From Todiramphus chloris collaris (Eukaryota > Chordata > Aves > Coraciiformes > Alcedinidae), in the NCBI GenBank assembly GCA_025345505.1, contig JANVCC010000185.1, positions 2,376,767 to 2,440,766 on the forward strand: DNA of 64,000 nt. Direction: 5' to 3'. The translations under genes and the position numbers were made by a program. The notes beneath the pieces were generated by a model. It did not search any database, had not been told where the DNA came from, and saw only the letters and a program-made list of their open reading frames with translations. The stretch's first letter is position 1; every line of letters begins with the position of its first letter. Shown here piece by piece: positions 14,801 to 29,300 of this stretch.

Positions 14801-17267
14801 TCATGACGCAGGAGTTCCAGAGAGGCTGCTCTGGAGAAAGGCCCAGAGAAAAAGCTGTTCCCCATGGGTTACTGTGTCCAAGAAGGCAGTATTTTCTCTC
14901 TGAAAAAGAAAGCAGGAAAGTTGCCATGGCTCAAAACGTATCACTGGGTGGTGTTCCCAAAATCATACTTGTTACCTGAAAAGATTACCTTTGGAATTTA
15001 AAACAGTGCCTGCAGCCCAGCGCATGGGTCACGTCTCTCCACCGGCATCAGGAACGCAGTGCTTTCATGACAGCCTTCCTTTGGCCTTTGAATCATTTCA
15101 TAGTTCTTTGAATCCCTTAATTTGATTCCCTTAACTTGGTTCTTTAAGGCTCTGCCACATACTCTTGGTGTTTCAGCCTTGCCTTCCTTTTATCCGATCT
15201 GAAATTAAGATCTATTCTGTGGCCTCTCTGCCTCTAATGGATTTTCTGGTTAAACATAAGTGAATGTATAATTCAGCCAGAAGGTTTTTCATAACATTGC
15301 AGTCTTACAATAGATTAAAAGCAGTTAGCTTTTATTAATGCAGGCTCCTTTTTGGATCTAGTGCTTCAGAGGAGTTCAGTAGAGACAGACCTCTTCCTTT
15401 ATTCCTTACTTTCATCCTGAGGAGAGCTTTTTCAAATTCACTAAAATCCAAAGCTCTTTAACTTTTTTTATTTTATTTTATTTTTAACAATTCAGAGCTC
15501 AGAACCAGAGGAGCTGGCTGGCATGGCACAACTGCACCCGGTGTTGTGCTCTGTATAAAGAACTTCAGCAAGGAGAATAACATCCCTATTATCATAATCA
15601 ATTGCTCAGAGTAACTTTCAAAGTCTGCCCTCATGTTTTTCACCTTCCTAAGCACGTCGAGTTCTGGAAGCACCCAGAAGTGAGGAACAGTTGCAGTTAA
15701 AGGGTGAAGAGTGAGACCATTCCTGGCTTCCTTACAGCTGAGCCTTTCAGCATCGATCAGTGTCATTTACTCGGCTTGTCAGTTCAAGGCCACAGACCCA
15801 TCTGATGTTCATCCCCGTGCTTCCCTCTGACTAAGCCAAGCCTTTGGAATAATCCCCTCTGGCCAGAGGATGAAACCCACACCTGAACAACAGATGGTGT
15901 AGGCATCTGCCTCCAGTGGAAGAGTTCAGAAGTGACCAGTGTTAGGTGAAGCTTCTTCGCGTTTGCAGACCACCGCTCACCAAAGGACCTTTCTTCTCAG
16001 GCTGCCTTCCTAGGAGAATGGCTAGAGGGCTACATGCAGGGGGATCTATCCACACTGATTTAGCAGATAGCATTTTGCATTTGTCTATCAAAAAATGCAG
16101 GGAAAGGCAGGAAGTCTACAGAATGGCTGCAGGCACTTTAATTCTTCATTTCTAGTTAAAATGTCAGGGAAAAGAGCTTTCAGCAGGTCTGTCAGAAGAA
16201 ACAGCTTTTCCCAGCTCTTCAGTGCAGCCAAGTCCAGTTTCCCACAGTGGAACTGGACTCTGAAGCTAGGAGACAAATTCCAGAGCCCACCTGGGCTGGG
16301 GCCTCTCTGATGCATTGGCTGTGGCATATTAGTGCCAATCATGATGACTGGCTGTGTGAAATGAACACCTTTTCTGAACGGCTGGCATGAGCTTTGTGTT
16401 TCTTTCAGGATTTTCTGAACCTTATGGATAAACCTCAGCCACTACTCATTTGGATTGAATCCTTACAAATAAAAAGACTTGTATCCTACTGCTTCTCTGC
16501 AGAGACACACAGCTCCTCAAAGGAACCGTTTTAGGTAACTGAGGATTAATTTGTGTCTTTGCAAGAGAAAGTAGAACTAAGCTTGCCTGAGTGGAACAGG
16601 AACAGCAGAGCTGTTGCAGTGGTAGATCCGCAGTGAAGGAGTTAACGTAGTTTCTCTTTGGAGAAGATGATGATGTCATCACTCCTTTCACCAGCCAGAT
16701 GACAAAATAAGTGCTGAGCTGACATGCAGCAGATGCCTGGCATGCAGCTACCTGCCCAGCACACAAACCAGAGGTTACAGCAAACCCGCAGCTAAGAGAT
16801 GACCGAAGGACTCCACTCCTGTTCCAGAGGCTTCCTGCCCACACAGGAGGAAGACTCACCACTTGTAACGTGCAGTTTACCACCAACAAGTACCATTAAG
16901 TGACACCAGAGCACCTAAACACGTGCCATGGAGACACAACAAAGGAAAGTGCTTTTCCTGAAAGCCGCCGTGGTGCAAGTGTAGCAGCGCTGTCAACACC
17001 ACGACTCCCTCAGCCTGGGACTTGGGTAGCGGATGCTGATGTGGAAAGCCCTTTGAACTGGGATTATCTGAAGAAACCAGTCTCAGCAGCAGTGCTTGAT
17101 GGCGGATTTGAGCCTTACCTTTTGTTTCCCAGCAGCAAAGGCTGAAACTCCCTCTGGTGGGTAGTTTGAGAAAATCTGCTTTCTAACAGAAAGAGCACAG
17201 CAGAGTTTGCAAGAAATCGACCTCTCTCTTCTAAACCTCCAATTTCCCCCATCCTACGTCCCCTGAC
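8867..17267. other. Intergenic DNA, no gene recognised
   Basis: AT-rich sequence with no supported exon or RNA gene. A polypyrimidine-rich stretch at about 10790-10862 and a slightly CpG-richer patch at about 9345-9500 are the only compositional features. Confidence 0.65.
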
Positions 17268-17416
17268 CGTTCCAGAACAGGCCGTGTGGTCTCCATCCTT
17301 GGAGGTTTTCAATACCAGACAAGACAGAGCCCTGAGCAGCCTAATCTGACCTTAGAGCTGACCCTGTTTGAAGAGGAGGGTGGACCTCTCGAGGTGCCCT
17401 CCAGCCTGGGTTAACC
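17268..17416 (+). mobile_element. CR1 LINE 3' fragment
   Basis: The gtctccatccttggaggttttcaa motif split by a short stretch, then gccctgagcagcctaatctgacc and a degenerate end, gaggtgccctccagcc. This is an old CR1 subfamily copy in + orientation lacking its 5' part. Confidence 0.8.
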
Positions 17417-20400
17417 ACTATATCCTTCTGACCCTATACACAAGAAGGAGAAAGCATACTCTGAAGAGAACCCAATGATCACTACAGAGGAAGAAAGAAA
17501 AGTATGGGAGTATATTAGGAACTTCATACTACTCCTTATTTCATTAATTACAAAGTAGTTGACGTCATCATCTGTTGTGGAAGATGTTAGGAAACGTGGA
17601 AGCGTACTTCACTGGCCCAGTTCTTGAGACAGATGAAGAGAGGCTATGAATGAAACAGAAGGACAAACAAATACACAGGAGGGGGTGGAAACACAATCTG
17701 AAGTATAATCTCTAGAGCCTCTTCTTGTATCTGCACCCCAAAGTAACCCCAAACCCTAAACTCTGGCGTAGGTGCTGCTAAATTACAATTTTGATTCCCC
17801 ACAGCCTAGCCCTTAAAATACTAGCATGGTTCTGAGCATCAATATTTACTTACTAAAAATAAATAAAACAATACATCTACATAATGTTTCGCTTCCACAG
17901 GAAGTCTGAAAGCACTTTAGAAAGTCAGAGGAGCATTCGAGACCCGCAGAGGTTACAGCTGTTTGCTGAAGGTTCTGAGATCGGGCAAGAGCGCTGGGTC
18001 CTGTGCTTTGTTGTTGAGCTCAAATCATCTCAGAGAAGTTCAGCCCGGTTGCTTTGGGTGCAACGGAATGAACATTTTATGAGATGGCAGAGATGGCTAC
18101 AGAAGATACACAAGGAAAACAGAATTTGCCACTCAGGAAATGTTCACATTCAAAGCCTATATATAAAAATAAACTCAAGAAATAAAAAGAGCATTTGAGT
18201 CATTTCTTACACTGAAGCTTTACAGCACCATAAAGAAGGTATCAAGGGCACGGTAGTCAAAATGCTATCCCAGTCCAGCTATAGCCCTTTGCTGCATACA
18301 TTTTTAACTGGAGTCAACTGCTTGTCCTTGAATTTCTTTGTTGAACAACCCAGCACTCATTTCTGCTGGGGACAAAAGCCGCTACAAGCGCACGCTTACA
18401 AATTCTGCAACGTAAATGAATAAAAGAAGAATAGAAGACATCCAAACCCTTCCAGATTGTATCCCATTCATAAATTAAATGTGGACCTCATCCTCCGAAG
18501 TTATTTAATGTAATGCAGAATGGTAATTATGTTGAGTGTTTTCTCTTGGCAGATCCGGATTTTGCCGCTTCCTCACCTTGCTCTGCAGAGTTTCTAGATG
18601 ATGCCCTGACCTTCTGTTCAGCTGCATTCACATTGTCAAACCTTCTGTGGCAATTCAGTCACCTAAACCAGGTACTGAAATTAGTTTTCTCCTGCAAGTC
18701 TTCTTCTCTAGTGCCATAGAGTCTTGGAAGGGGGTTTGTTGTTGTTGCTATTTTTCAGAGTTCTTGACTTTCAGCAGGTCCAGTGGCACTCCAAGTTCAT
18801 GACAAGATCTGAGACCGAACAAGATCACCGGCGTGGCGACACAAGGGGTCCCACACGGACCCATAAGGGTGTGTAAGAGTTCTCTCATCCTGCAAGGTGG
18901 ACACGTGCCACCACGTAGGAAGCACCTGCTTACAGCACGTAGTGGCATAAAGAAATGCTGCTCTATGGGCCACAGCAAAGGCAGAGATCCCAGCAGTGAC
19001 AGACCAGATTTGTAGAGCAGGAAGCAGCTGTCCTGTCTGTAGAGCAAACACCCTTTAAGACTGCTGAGTGTTGGGACTCTCTACTGACATCTGTCTAGAA
19101 GGACAGACACCCTACCAGGCGAAGACTTTGTCTTTTGGCTTCTGTTTGCGAGGAGAAAATGAGTTAATGTTTCATTTACACTTAGGCTAAGCAACAGTCT
19201 GAGACATTTTGGCTACGTAGAAGCACAGAGATAATAAAAGGATGAAAAATCTGCAGCGAATGTGCTGAGAATAGGAGGCCTCTCTGACCGTACCTACATC
19301 CTGGTGGGTGAGAAGGTGCCTGGAGACGGGGTGATGAAAGGATTCCCTGCTCAAAAACTTTGTGCCAGAATTGTTCTGAGCACCGCTGCGACTGAGCCTC
19401 CTCTGGATTTCCAGCACAGCAGCTGGCAGAGCAGGGCTGGCACAGAAGCCGCTGGAAAGGCAAGAAGAAACGAGGCTGCCAAGGCCGAAGGTCCACATAA
19501 ACAGCAGCTTGGGTGAAAAACTCAAGTCCTCTTTCCTCATCAACAGATCTTTTCACTGGTAATTAAACCCCCAGAGAAGTATGTCCCTCAAGAGCAAAAG
19601 ATGGACCTGTTCAGATTTCGGACTCTGCCAACCCTGAAAGAATTGCCTGGAGTACAGGGGAGGAAAGCAGCTAATGGGAGGATGCACTGCCTCATTAGAC
19701 ATCTCCAGCTAGGAGAGGAGAACCAACATTAGGCTTACTGCCAAGCTCTGCCACATTAGAGGCAGAAAGCAAAAGGACACGGAATAAAATTGGGAGAAGG
19801 AAGTAATAAAATAATTTCTACCAAAGGGCAAGACTCCTCCTGTGCCCCCGTATTCTCACAGAGTCAATTATGTGACGTAGTTTAAAGTAGTATGTTCTCA
19901 AGTAAACTGCAGAATGTCTTTCCCTTTTTATTTCTTTCAAGCTTTAAAGGAAGAATTTTATCAATGACAACCAGAGAAACATGGCTCATGTAACTGGTGA
20001 AAGGGGCAGACTTTTTCTGACAAGTAGGGGTTTGTCATGGCAGCACATATTAGGAAGATCAAACTGGCCACAGAATGGGAACACAGGGGAAAAGAATTTA
20101 ATTTCCAGATGAAAGATTTTGGGGTTTCTCCATACTAATTAATGGGTTTAGACTAGGCTTAAGTGGAGTTTAAAATAGTTTTGAGAGCTATGTATGTGTG
20201 TGTACAGCAAACTGAAATACCTTCTCCCTCCCTTCTCCCATCTGTTGAAAGCTTAGCTTAGAGTTCTCCTCCCTGCTTTGATTCCTTCTCCTGATAATGT
20301 GTTTCTCCTTTCACCTCAATTTCCTTCTTGATCCACAGCTCACGGAGCATTCATAAGAGGAGGAATCCACTTTACTGTCGCTGCAGCCCAAATCAGTGGA

Positions 20401-23400
20401 GCCAGTGGTGGTGAACAGAACAGGGCAGCTCGCATGGAGTTGTGACACAGAGCCCTGGGGAACAGCTCCTTACCACTGCTGGGGCTGAAACCCTCCTCTC
20501 ACAGCCTGCGAGTAATGAAAACCCCAGGACTGGAACTGCTGAATAGAAGGTGCAGACACCGAGCTTGTATTTTGTGCTTTGTGGAAATGACTCCTGAAGA
20601 GCTGGAATCTCCACATAAAAATGATCGAAAATGGAACTGAACTGTTGAGGGACTCTCCAGTGAAGAAGCAGCACACGGTAATTTCTTGCCACAGACAAAA
20701 GTACTTGAAAAGTGACAGAGGAGATGACCAGCACAACCTTTCAGCACAGATGTGTGCAGCTGGCGCTAAACAAGAACTGCTTTTGCTCCTGGCCAAAGAG
20801 AACCGGGCGAAACAGCTCACTGCAGGAGCACCCAGAGCCAAGAGAGCTCCTGATAGCAGTGGGAACATGCTGCTTGTAAGCACTTCACTGACCAGGGATG
20901 TGTCACATTTAATCCTGGGTGAGGATTGTTAGACCTTCTGCAGATTGCTCCAAGGAAGCACTTGAGAATTTGATTGCACAGAGGTGATACACCATCAGCA
21001 ACATCCCAGCTGCAAAATCGGAACTGGGGAACGTGCGTCGAACGCTGATTTTGAGCATACTGGGGGGAAAGAGGCTCTGAAGGTGTTTGAAAGGCCATCC
21101 TAGTACGCATATCGCATGGAGGGGCACAAAGGCTGAAAGTCCATGTGAAATGCTTCTCAATTTTTATGTTTCTCTGCAATCACAGTAGAAACAAATATTA
21201 AGCCTAACAGCCCTGCTGCCAGCGAGGCTCATTAGGTACAAGTTGCACCATTTCACCAGGAAAAATAATACATTTCTCTGTGATTTATGAAAGCCCAAAG
21301 TCAGCTGACTGCTCAGGCCTCTCCCCGGCTGTGTTATAGCTCAAAACTTTGCAAATGGACATTTGACACACGTTTCAAAACGATTTTTTGTCTGACTGTA
21401 CATCTTGTTTACAAGAACAAACTACTAAAGCTGTGTAATAAAACTTGGAGAAGGGGATTTTATAGTGGGAACACTGGCACGACTTTAATTACTTCAGTGT
21501 AGCTGGCATCTCTGCGGTCAGGCTGCTCAGCCACTTCCAGGGTATTTTAAATCTACATAAAAAAGTCAAAGAAGAAATCCATGCAGCAAGAAATAGAAAC
21601 ATAAATGCCTTCCAAATGCAAGATGACTTCAGCTGAGAAAGCTTGCGAACCGTGGAGACACAGTCCTTCAGATGAAAGGAGAGGCAAGCAATGGGACTTC
21701 ACCCATTGTCCGTGTTGGTTCCACCCTAACCAAAGACAGAGGGAGCTTTACTAACGGCTCCACGTGGAACGAGAGCTCAAGGTCTGTGCAAACTGAACAA
21801 AACCAGTCACTTTGGAAAGCGGCTGCAGGCTTCCAAGGAAACGTATCTTCATCTGCTGTTTAACAAGAGACATTCATACCAAAGTCCTCTCCCTCGATAC
21901 AAGCCATCAGAACGAAAATAGGTGGATGTCAGCAAGGGTCAAGCAATTAGCAACTTAACAGAGTTTTGCTGGGAGTGTGTGGTCTTCTGTGTACATCCTG
22001 GGAGAAGCTGTGAGCTGGTGAGATGCCATACTGCTAATTACACCACCACTCCGGTAGGTATGCGCACTTGAAGGTAAATATACAACACGATGCAATGTCA
22101 CACTGTCATCCAGAGAACTCAACCTATTTTGCAGATTTAATGCAACAGAAGCTACAGTGGAATAATTTCATCCCCCACTGGGGTGCATTACAGCAACGGC
22201 TTAGCGAGTACTGACCGTGCTGTGGTACAGCCTCTGTGCCCAGGGGACGGGAGGCACAGATGAACCGAATGGATTCAGAGGGCTCTACTGCCCCTTATAG
22301 CTGTATCCGTTTAATGTATCTCGCTCTCAACTCAAGGTCCTGTCATAGCATCACACATTCCTGACACTCACACAGATGGATCCATCCCTTGGCACAGCAA
22401 GATAAACCAGTGAGGTACCATGAAACTATTTATGACTAGGATTCAGGTGAGACAAAGGCCAATGCTTCAGATGGAGATGTCACCGGATCTTGAGTGGCGC
22501 ACAAGATGACAGGAATGGTTTGATGCTTCCACTGTGATTTCTTTAGTATTGACAACCAGTAAACACTTGAAATCACAGCACCATTCCCTCCTGGCCTGTG
22601 CTGGTCCTTAGAGATTTCTTCCTAAGAGGTATGTGGAAACTGATGTGAGTTAAATGCATGGAAAGAGACCGTACACAGAAACGCAGCCACTTTCGGGAAC
22701 ATCCACACTGCATTTGATACACAAAATAATTGCCCCTAATTCGTCTAGTTCAACTAAAAGATAAAAATAAATGAGGCACTAAAATAAGACTGAACTCAGA
22801 TTATTCTGGTTTATGTATATGCCAAACTTCTCTCATGTTGTAAATGAAAAATGCATCTCCTTAGTTTAAGTAAATTAATTAACAGTAATAATCCTAAAAA
22901 AATGATTCCTGCTAACCAAGTTTCAAAATATGGCAAAAACCAGGCCAGTGGGGAGTCATAAAGCAATGCATCACGCCACAAAAACTTCAAAACAAAATCC
23001 ACAGAGCTTCTTGGGGCTCCCTCACACTGCTTTAGCTGGGACTAATAAGAACAGACGTACTCGATATGAAGCTGAAGCAGTAGAAATAAAAGTAAAATAT
23101 TTCTTTCACATAGCGTACCAGAAACTGCTCTATTACCAGATAATCAGCTGTTCAACAAACACTGCATAGAGGCAAGCAATAAAAGTCAGAGAGTAGAGAG
23201 CTGTTGTGACAGCTCTACAGAAGGCTTGAGTAAAAGCTTCTAGAAGCAGGGTTTTATTAGAGAGATTTAGGAAATTGATAAATAGCCTCTTAAAAAGTTG
23301 ATCATCGTATCGAGTTCTTTAAACACACTCATCAAATTCACCTAACCTTCCAACCAGACCTTGCCAACCAAGCAAAATACTCAGAGGCCATCATGGTTTC

Positions 23401-26185
23401 ATTATTTCTATTTTCTTTCTAGGCAATGTTATTGCTGATTCTACAGAGGAAACATTTGGTTCTCCCTCTCCTGTTCTACCATATAATGCTGCACGTAATA
23501 GACTCGGGATTACTGTCGCAGTTTCAAGCTCAGTCAGGACTTGGGAGTTAACTGTGTTGACAGTGTGGATACAATTCCTGAAATACACGGAGTAACCACG
23601 TAAGATTTAGGTGCTACCTGCACCCCAAGGCAGAGTCTCTGAGCTGCTGGGTGTACAGCATGAAAACCCTGTGCTTAGCACAGTCCTGTCAGTAATTTGC
23701 AGTACGTGTCTGAAATCCCCCTGAATTCCTCCTATAACCACCTGTACAAGGGGCACGCTAGAGCTGGCCTCTGGGGATGCAGGAGGTAGCACTCAGCAGC
23801 AGCCATCCCAGCACAGGCTGCACAAGGGAGGAAGCAGAAAGCAACTGCTCCCTGCCTGGAAAGGGCTTTGTCCCACGCTGCCTTGCTGGCTAAGCCTGCC
23901 TGGGAGGAAATTGCTGCCTCCGTGACAGACAAGGCACATTCTTCTCCTTTCCCCACTGCAGAGGAAGCTGCAGAATGGTCGGGTACCAGGTGATGTTGGC
24001 AGCCACCCAGGACTGTCTCCCTTCCCACTGCCCGGGTGGGTGGGGGATCTGAGGGGCAGTGACTGAGCACTGGTTCCAGACAGCTCTGCCTTTCATTCAG
24101 GAGGTGCAGAAGTCACAACTCTGCAGTGTGCTCTGAGGAGGCTTTTCATTTCTATATCTCTTATCTTGCCTAGGAGCATCCACTCCCTCTTCCACCCTAC
24201 CAAGTTACGAGGTCAAAGATAATTACCCGGAGAAGAATTTCCTCTTGCTTAAAGTGATTTAAATTTGCTACAATGACTATTTAAATGCTAGAACGAGCCA
24301 CAGCATTTTAATGACTTTAGGAATCACACACCCCCCCCAGCCCCCCAGCAATCTGTCACTGGCTCCTCTCACAGCAAGGCTAAAAAGCACGTGGAACTGC
24401 AAGAAAAAGCCCTTACTAATTTCAAAATTCTCCTGAAAAAAGGGGTCTGTTTCCTAGAAATGTCAGTCACCCTGCTCGAACACCCCATGACACAGGATGT
24501 ATCCTCAGGTAGCCTAGCAAAGTCCTGCTAAGGAGGTTTGTTTCTCTTTGCACGTTAATGAAACATCTCTCTCCACCTCAACCGGCCGTTCTGCCGTTTG
24601 CTGCTCCTTCCCATTCCCCCAGTTCCCACGGAATAACTCATCATCCCCACTTCTGGTTTATTGAATTTGTTAACTGATTTGGCAGAAGTAATTGAGCAAA
24701 TCACTTTTCAAAAGCAACTGCCTCACGTGAGAGATTTCTCCCTCTGTCTTAATGTGTCAAGGATGCTAATTGCAGGGAAGGATTCAGTGGACAAACTCCG
24801 GAGAGATGAATGTTTATGAGCTCGTGTGTTCCTTAGAAGATACGGGGGACAGAAAGAAAAGGAGGGTGGAAGAACACAAAGAGCTTTAGGCCTGCCCATG
24901 CTCTAGCTAGCTCAGGTTTCAAAGCACACATATACTTTCTAGTTTGGCTCTTTGACTTCTTTCCCACAAATTACTGGAGGTCCTCAACATCTTCACAACT
25001 GCCTGGGCTGCTGTACTGATAGAGCTCTGTGTCTCTGCAATCACAATATAAATCAGGGAAGGGAAAAAGAAAATCTCTTCTAACTTAGCATGGTGGTAAC
25101 TAAACCTTTTGAAGCCCTCTGCCAGCAATTTAGCTTTCTAGGATCCTGCACTGGTATCCCAAATTCTGCGGAGAACATCGACAGCAATGAAGTGAGAGTG
25201 GAATTAGGAAGGCCAGAAATGCACAAAACCTGTGGTTTCATTTTCTTCTCATTCCTTTTCATTTGGATAATTTCAGTCAATTGGCTTAAACAGTCTCACG
25301 GAGCAAAAGCGATGTCGTTATTTTACATTGTTTAGCTGCTGGCACCAGCCTATTTCTCTTTGATTTTGTACAATGGAGACAGTAAATTTTTCTCCCATGA
25401 AACCACTGTCACTATCTTGAAAATTATCTAAACCCATATTAATTACTCCTTTTCTTTTGTGCTTGCACTCCAAACACCTGGCGTACTCTACTCGGTATCA
25501 GACCAAAGCAAAACCATTTCATTTCCAATATCAAAACGCTGTGTCAGAATGAAAAATCCTAAACCTTAGGGCTGCTTGGTAGCTGCTGTTGGAAACACTG
25601 CTCTCGACATTATTTCCCACATTATACTTGTGAAACAGTATTTCATGCATCCCCCAAAGGAAAGCAGTAGCAAATGGGTGGAATAGTTCAATAAAAGATG
25701 AAGAGCCAGAGCAAGAGGAAAGATACTGCAGGTACCTCCGAGTTTTCTGAGGAGGTGGGAAGAAAGAAAATCACTTAAAAGAGGAAACAAAATTCTATGG
25801 GTTTCCATATTACTCTTAGATTTAAAGCACCAATTCGGAAGTGAATCTATACTTAGAGTCTAAGTAGTTCCTGACCTGGTGTGTCAGTGCAAGAGTGGCT
25901 TTAATTATCTCAGTAAAAAACAAGTGACAAATCACAGACACACAGGCGTTTAAAGTGCCTTCCAAAGCTATCCACATCACACTAGATTCAGAACCAAGGT
26001 CTTCAAATCTCAAGCACAGCTCTTCTAAAATTCCAGGTATTTCATTCACTTACAGACAAAGACTTATTTTTTTCCTTTGTGTAATACGTTCCTACTTCTT
26101 CTCATTTGAGAGTGAAAAAAGGAAGTGTAAGTTAATGTTTCATTCTAAAAAGGTTTCTCCTACATTTTGGATCAGGTTTAACAAT
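17417..26185. other. Intergenic DNA, no gene recognised
   Basis: No supported exon. The longest frame (minus strand, 20470-20883) shows no known domain and no splice context. Confidence 0.65.
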
Positions 26186-26305
26186 TTACAGAATCACAGA
26201 AGCATTTAGGTTGGAAAAGCCCCTTGGGATCATCGTGTCCAACCATTAACCCTAGTCTAGTTCAGCCCTAGACCATATCCCCCAACACCACATCTCATCG
26301 CTGCT
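26186..26305 (-). mobile_element. CR1 LINE 3' fragment, reverse orientation
   Basis: It begins acagaatcacagaagcattt, then ggttggaaaagcccc and gatcatcgtgtccaacc. This is the reverse complement of the CR1 3' terminus. It is short and diverged. Confidence 0.82.
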
Positions 26306-29300
26306 GTAGGTACTCGTATCTATATAACTGAAATACAATAAACCAGGCTATTTTCTGCATACCTGCACTGGATTCCAAAAGTATTTATTCCACTGCTGTA
26401 ATCTCTACAAACACCTTAGCTCTGCTGAGATTTTACGGTACGTACAGAAGGTGCAACATATATAAAAGGTGAGAGCCAAGTCCCAGGGCTTTAGCTGGTG
26501 GCTGCTGGAGCCATCTGTTGCTTTGTAAGAAACCACCCGAGGCAGAAGGGCACGGATCCTTTTGTGCCAGAGGAGAGACAGCATTTCTCACTATTCAGAT
26601 AGCCTTAATTTGGTGGTTTTGCTCATTAGAGTGAAAGTGAAAATACGTATGTTAGTTCATTTGCTCTGACAGCTGATATTAGAAAACGGTCAGAGATCAG
26701 AATATCTCAGCCTGCACCAGTTCCAAACGTGACCGCGCGGTATTTTCCTAATGAAGCTCCTCGTGCGGCCCGTGGAATTGGGAAGGAATTAATCAGAGCC
26801 CGCACAAGGTGCTGCTGACTTCTGAACAAAAACTTGATTAAGTGAGGATCAGTCTCTGTCGTGAACTACTGAAAGATCTGGTAGAAAGTGAGGATGAATA
26901 GATTGTACATAATGAATTCTGAGGCTGTGAACTGATCTGTGTTGATTAAGAAAGTGAAATCAGAGCGAATAAAAGCATGGACAGAAATAGTGCAATGGCT
27001 TGAGTGAATCACAGCTTTCATCTCTGCCCAGCATGTTTCACTTATGAGACGATGAATAAATTGTACATAAATCTCTTAAAAATAGCAACTAAGTCTCAGC
27101 CCCGTCATCCCCGCACTACAATCACCCCAGTATTCGTACGAAGGATGGTTCAGCGCAGCGTAACCCGTGGTCAGCTCTGCAGGAGACCAGAAGGCCACTG
27201 CCAGAGCTGTGGGCATCTGGGACTGGGGTGACACGGCTCAGGAGGGCAGGGGAGACGCCTACCAGCAGAGGTGACCAGGCAGAATGAGGAAAGCAGAGAT
27301 GTGATGAGTCAGGACCAGAAACCACCTGAGATGCGCACAGGAAATTTCCACAACCTGTGACCAACTTGAAGCAAGATGTTATACTTGCACAGGCAGAGTA
27401 AGTACAAATAATTAAATATTTAATCAGCAACTCGGTGGAAACCAATATACCAGTACGTTGACTGCTGAGCTACAGCTTCTCACCAGCAATCTGTCCTAAA
27501 AATCTCATCTTCACAGGCAACAATTAAGACAGAAATGTCACCTTCCATTTATGCAGCAGTTTTCATCCTGAAGCACTTCATTACCTAGCTTTGCAAAGAT
27601 CACTTTGCAATACTGACTTTGCTGTATTTATCCTCAGTCTATCCAAATCAGAAAAAAAAAGGAGGCAGATTGGACTCTTTTTAGAATTCCATCAGATAAA
27701 ACCTTAAACTGTAGTTTCCATAGAAACACATCATGGGTCTCTCGGTCTTTCTATCAAACCTGTTCATAAACTTTCAGCTTTACTTAATGCTCCATGTTCA
27801 AAAACACCAATTAGCTCTTTCATTAGTTAGTGCTCTTCCCATCTTCTGTGCTTACACTAAATGAAGTACAGCTAGGCACAGCTGAACCATGTCACTGTTA
27901 CTTGGAGTGTCTCACTTTCAACTTTATCATCACAGAGCATCTCTGAGGTGGAAAAGGAGCACAGAAAGGGAATAAGGGGCAGCGACTTCATCGCCCACAC
28001 ACCGCTTGTCACACCAGAATTAATGGTCCCCGGAGTCAAAGGACAGTGTCTGAACTATGTCGTCATCATCCTAGTGAGACACGAGCTGTTATTTGTGGAA
28101 ACCTGTATGACTGTTTCTTAATTGCAGCAGGAACCCAAGGCGTGGATCTGCCTCACAGAATGAAACCGACTGATAAAAGAAAAGGCAAGAGAAGAACAAA
28201 AGCTGCCAGGGATAAGGATCAACCGGGAAAAGAATATATTCTGGTAATTCAGTAAAATCTCTGCCAGTCGAGTCCCACTTGCACTTAAAATGTCCTGTCA
28301 AAGGTTGTTACAGATATTTGTGCCTCATATGAACCCTGACTATGGAAAAAAACAATGCCATGCAAATGACAAACACAGGTCCGGGACATTCCATGAGCAT
28401 TGTTCCAGGAGCATATTCTGTATAAAAACCCATTTAGAATATTTATAAACAAAGCCCTGCGCTGTGTTTACAAAAGGTATAAAACTGATCTGCGTTTGAA
28501 ACCCGAGGATTTCCTAACCCTTCCAAAACTCCATTCTGCACATTGTTGCCACATGTGTGCTTCCTTCTACAAAAGCACACAAATATCACGGAATCTTTGC
28601 TTTGGCTCATCGTATTTCTCCCATGCTCTGCATCCCCGGGTCTGTGAACGCTCTGCGGATGATTTACGACCATTCCACAGAGCACCTTCTGCCAGGCAAC
28701 AGGCTCAGCAGTGTCCACGATAACGTTCTGTGTTCCCCACGGCTGCCAGGGCCACGGCTTGTGTTGGGGTGGAAAATAAACACCCCCCGGGCACTGCTTC
28801 CTGGGCTACCAACCTGACTGATGCCACTCACCAGACTCTACTGACACTGACCCCCAGCTCAAGTTTGGTGTGAGTAACAAGTGAAGTAACACAACTGTTT
28901 GTCTTTATTTCCCTTGTTTCCTTTAGCTCTTATATGAATCCAATAGAATTGCATCACTGCTGCCAGAAATGTATTTGCGTGAGAGAATGTCCTCGGAGGC
29001 TTTGCTACTTTTGTCACCAGCTTTACATTAGGCTGTTTGTCCTGAAGTGCTTCCAGCACCTCACAGTTAGCCTATTTGAAAATACAGAGCTATTTAAAAG
29101 GGTTTTTTGTTTGTTTCTTTGTTTTTTCAGCAATACAATCTTACTCTCTTATTCTGCAACTAACTCTTTCAAGAACGCCAGTGGAAAGCAGCCCTGCTCC
29201 TGAGTTCTAGGGCTGCAGCAGTTCCAAGTGCTGCAACCTCCAGGCTATCCAAGTGTGAGACAAACTTGTAATTTCAGTGACACACGACAGGAGGATTTCT

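Noticed and set aside
18700..19050. Possible exon with several overlapping frames on both strands
   Set aside because: The frames conflict, no protein family is recognised and there is no consistent splice pair.
20038..20062. Possible U6 snRNA fragment (GGCAGCACATAT match)
   Set aside because: Only about 12 bases match and the following sequence does not continue as U6.
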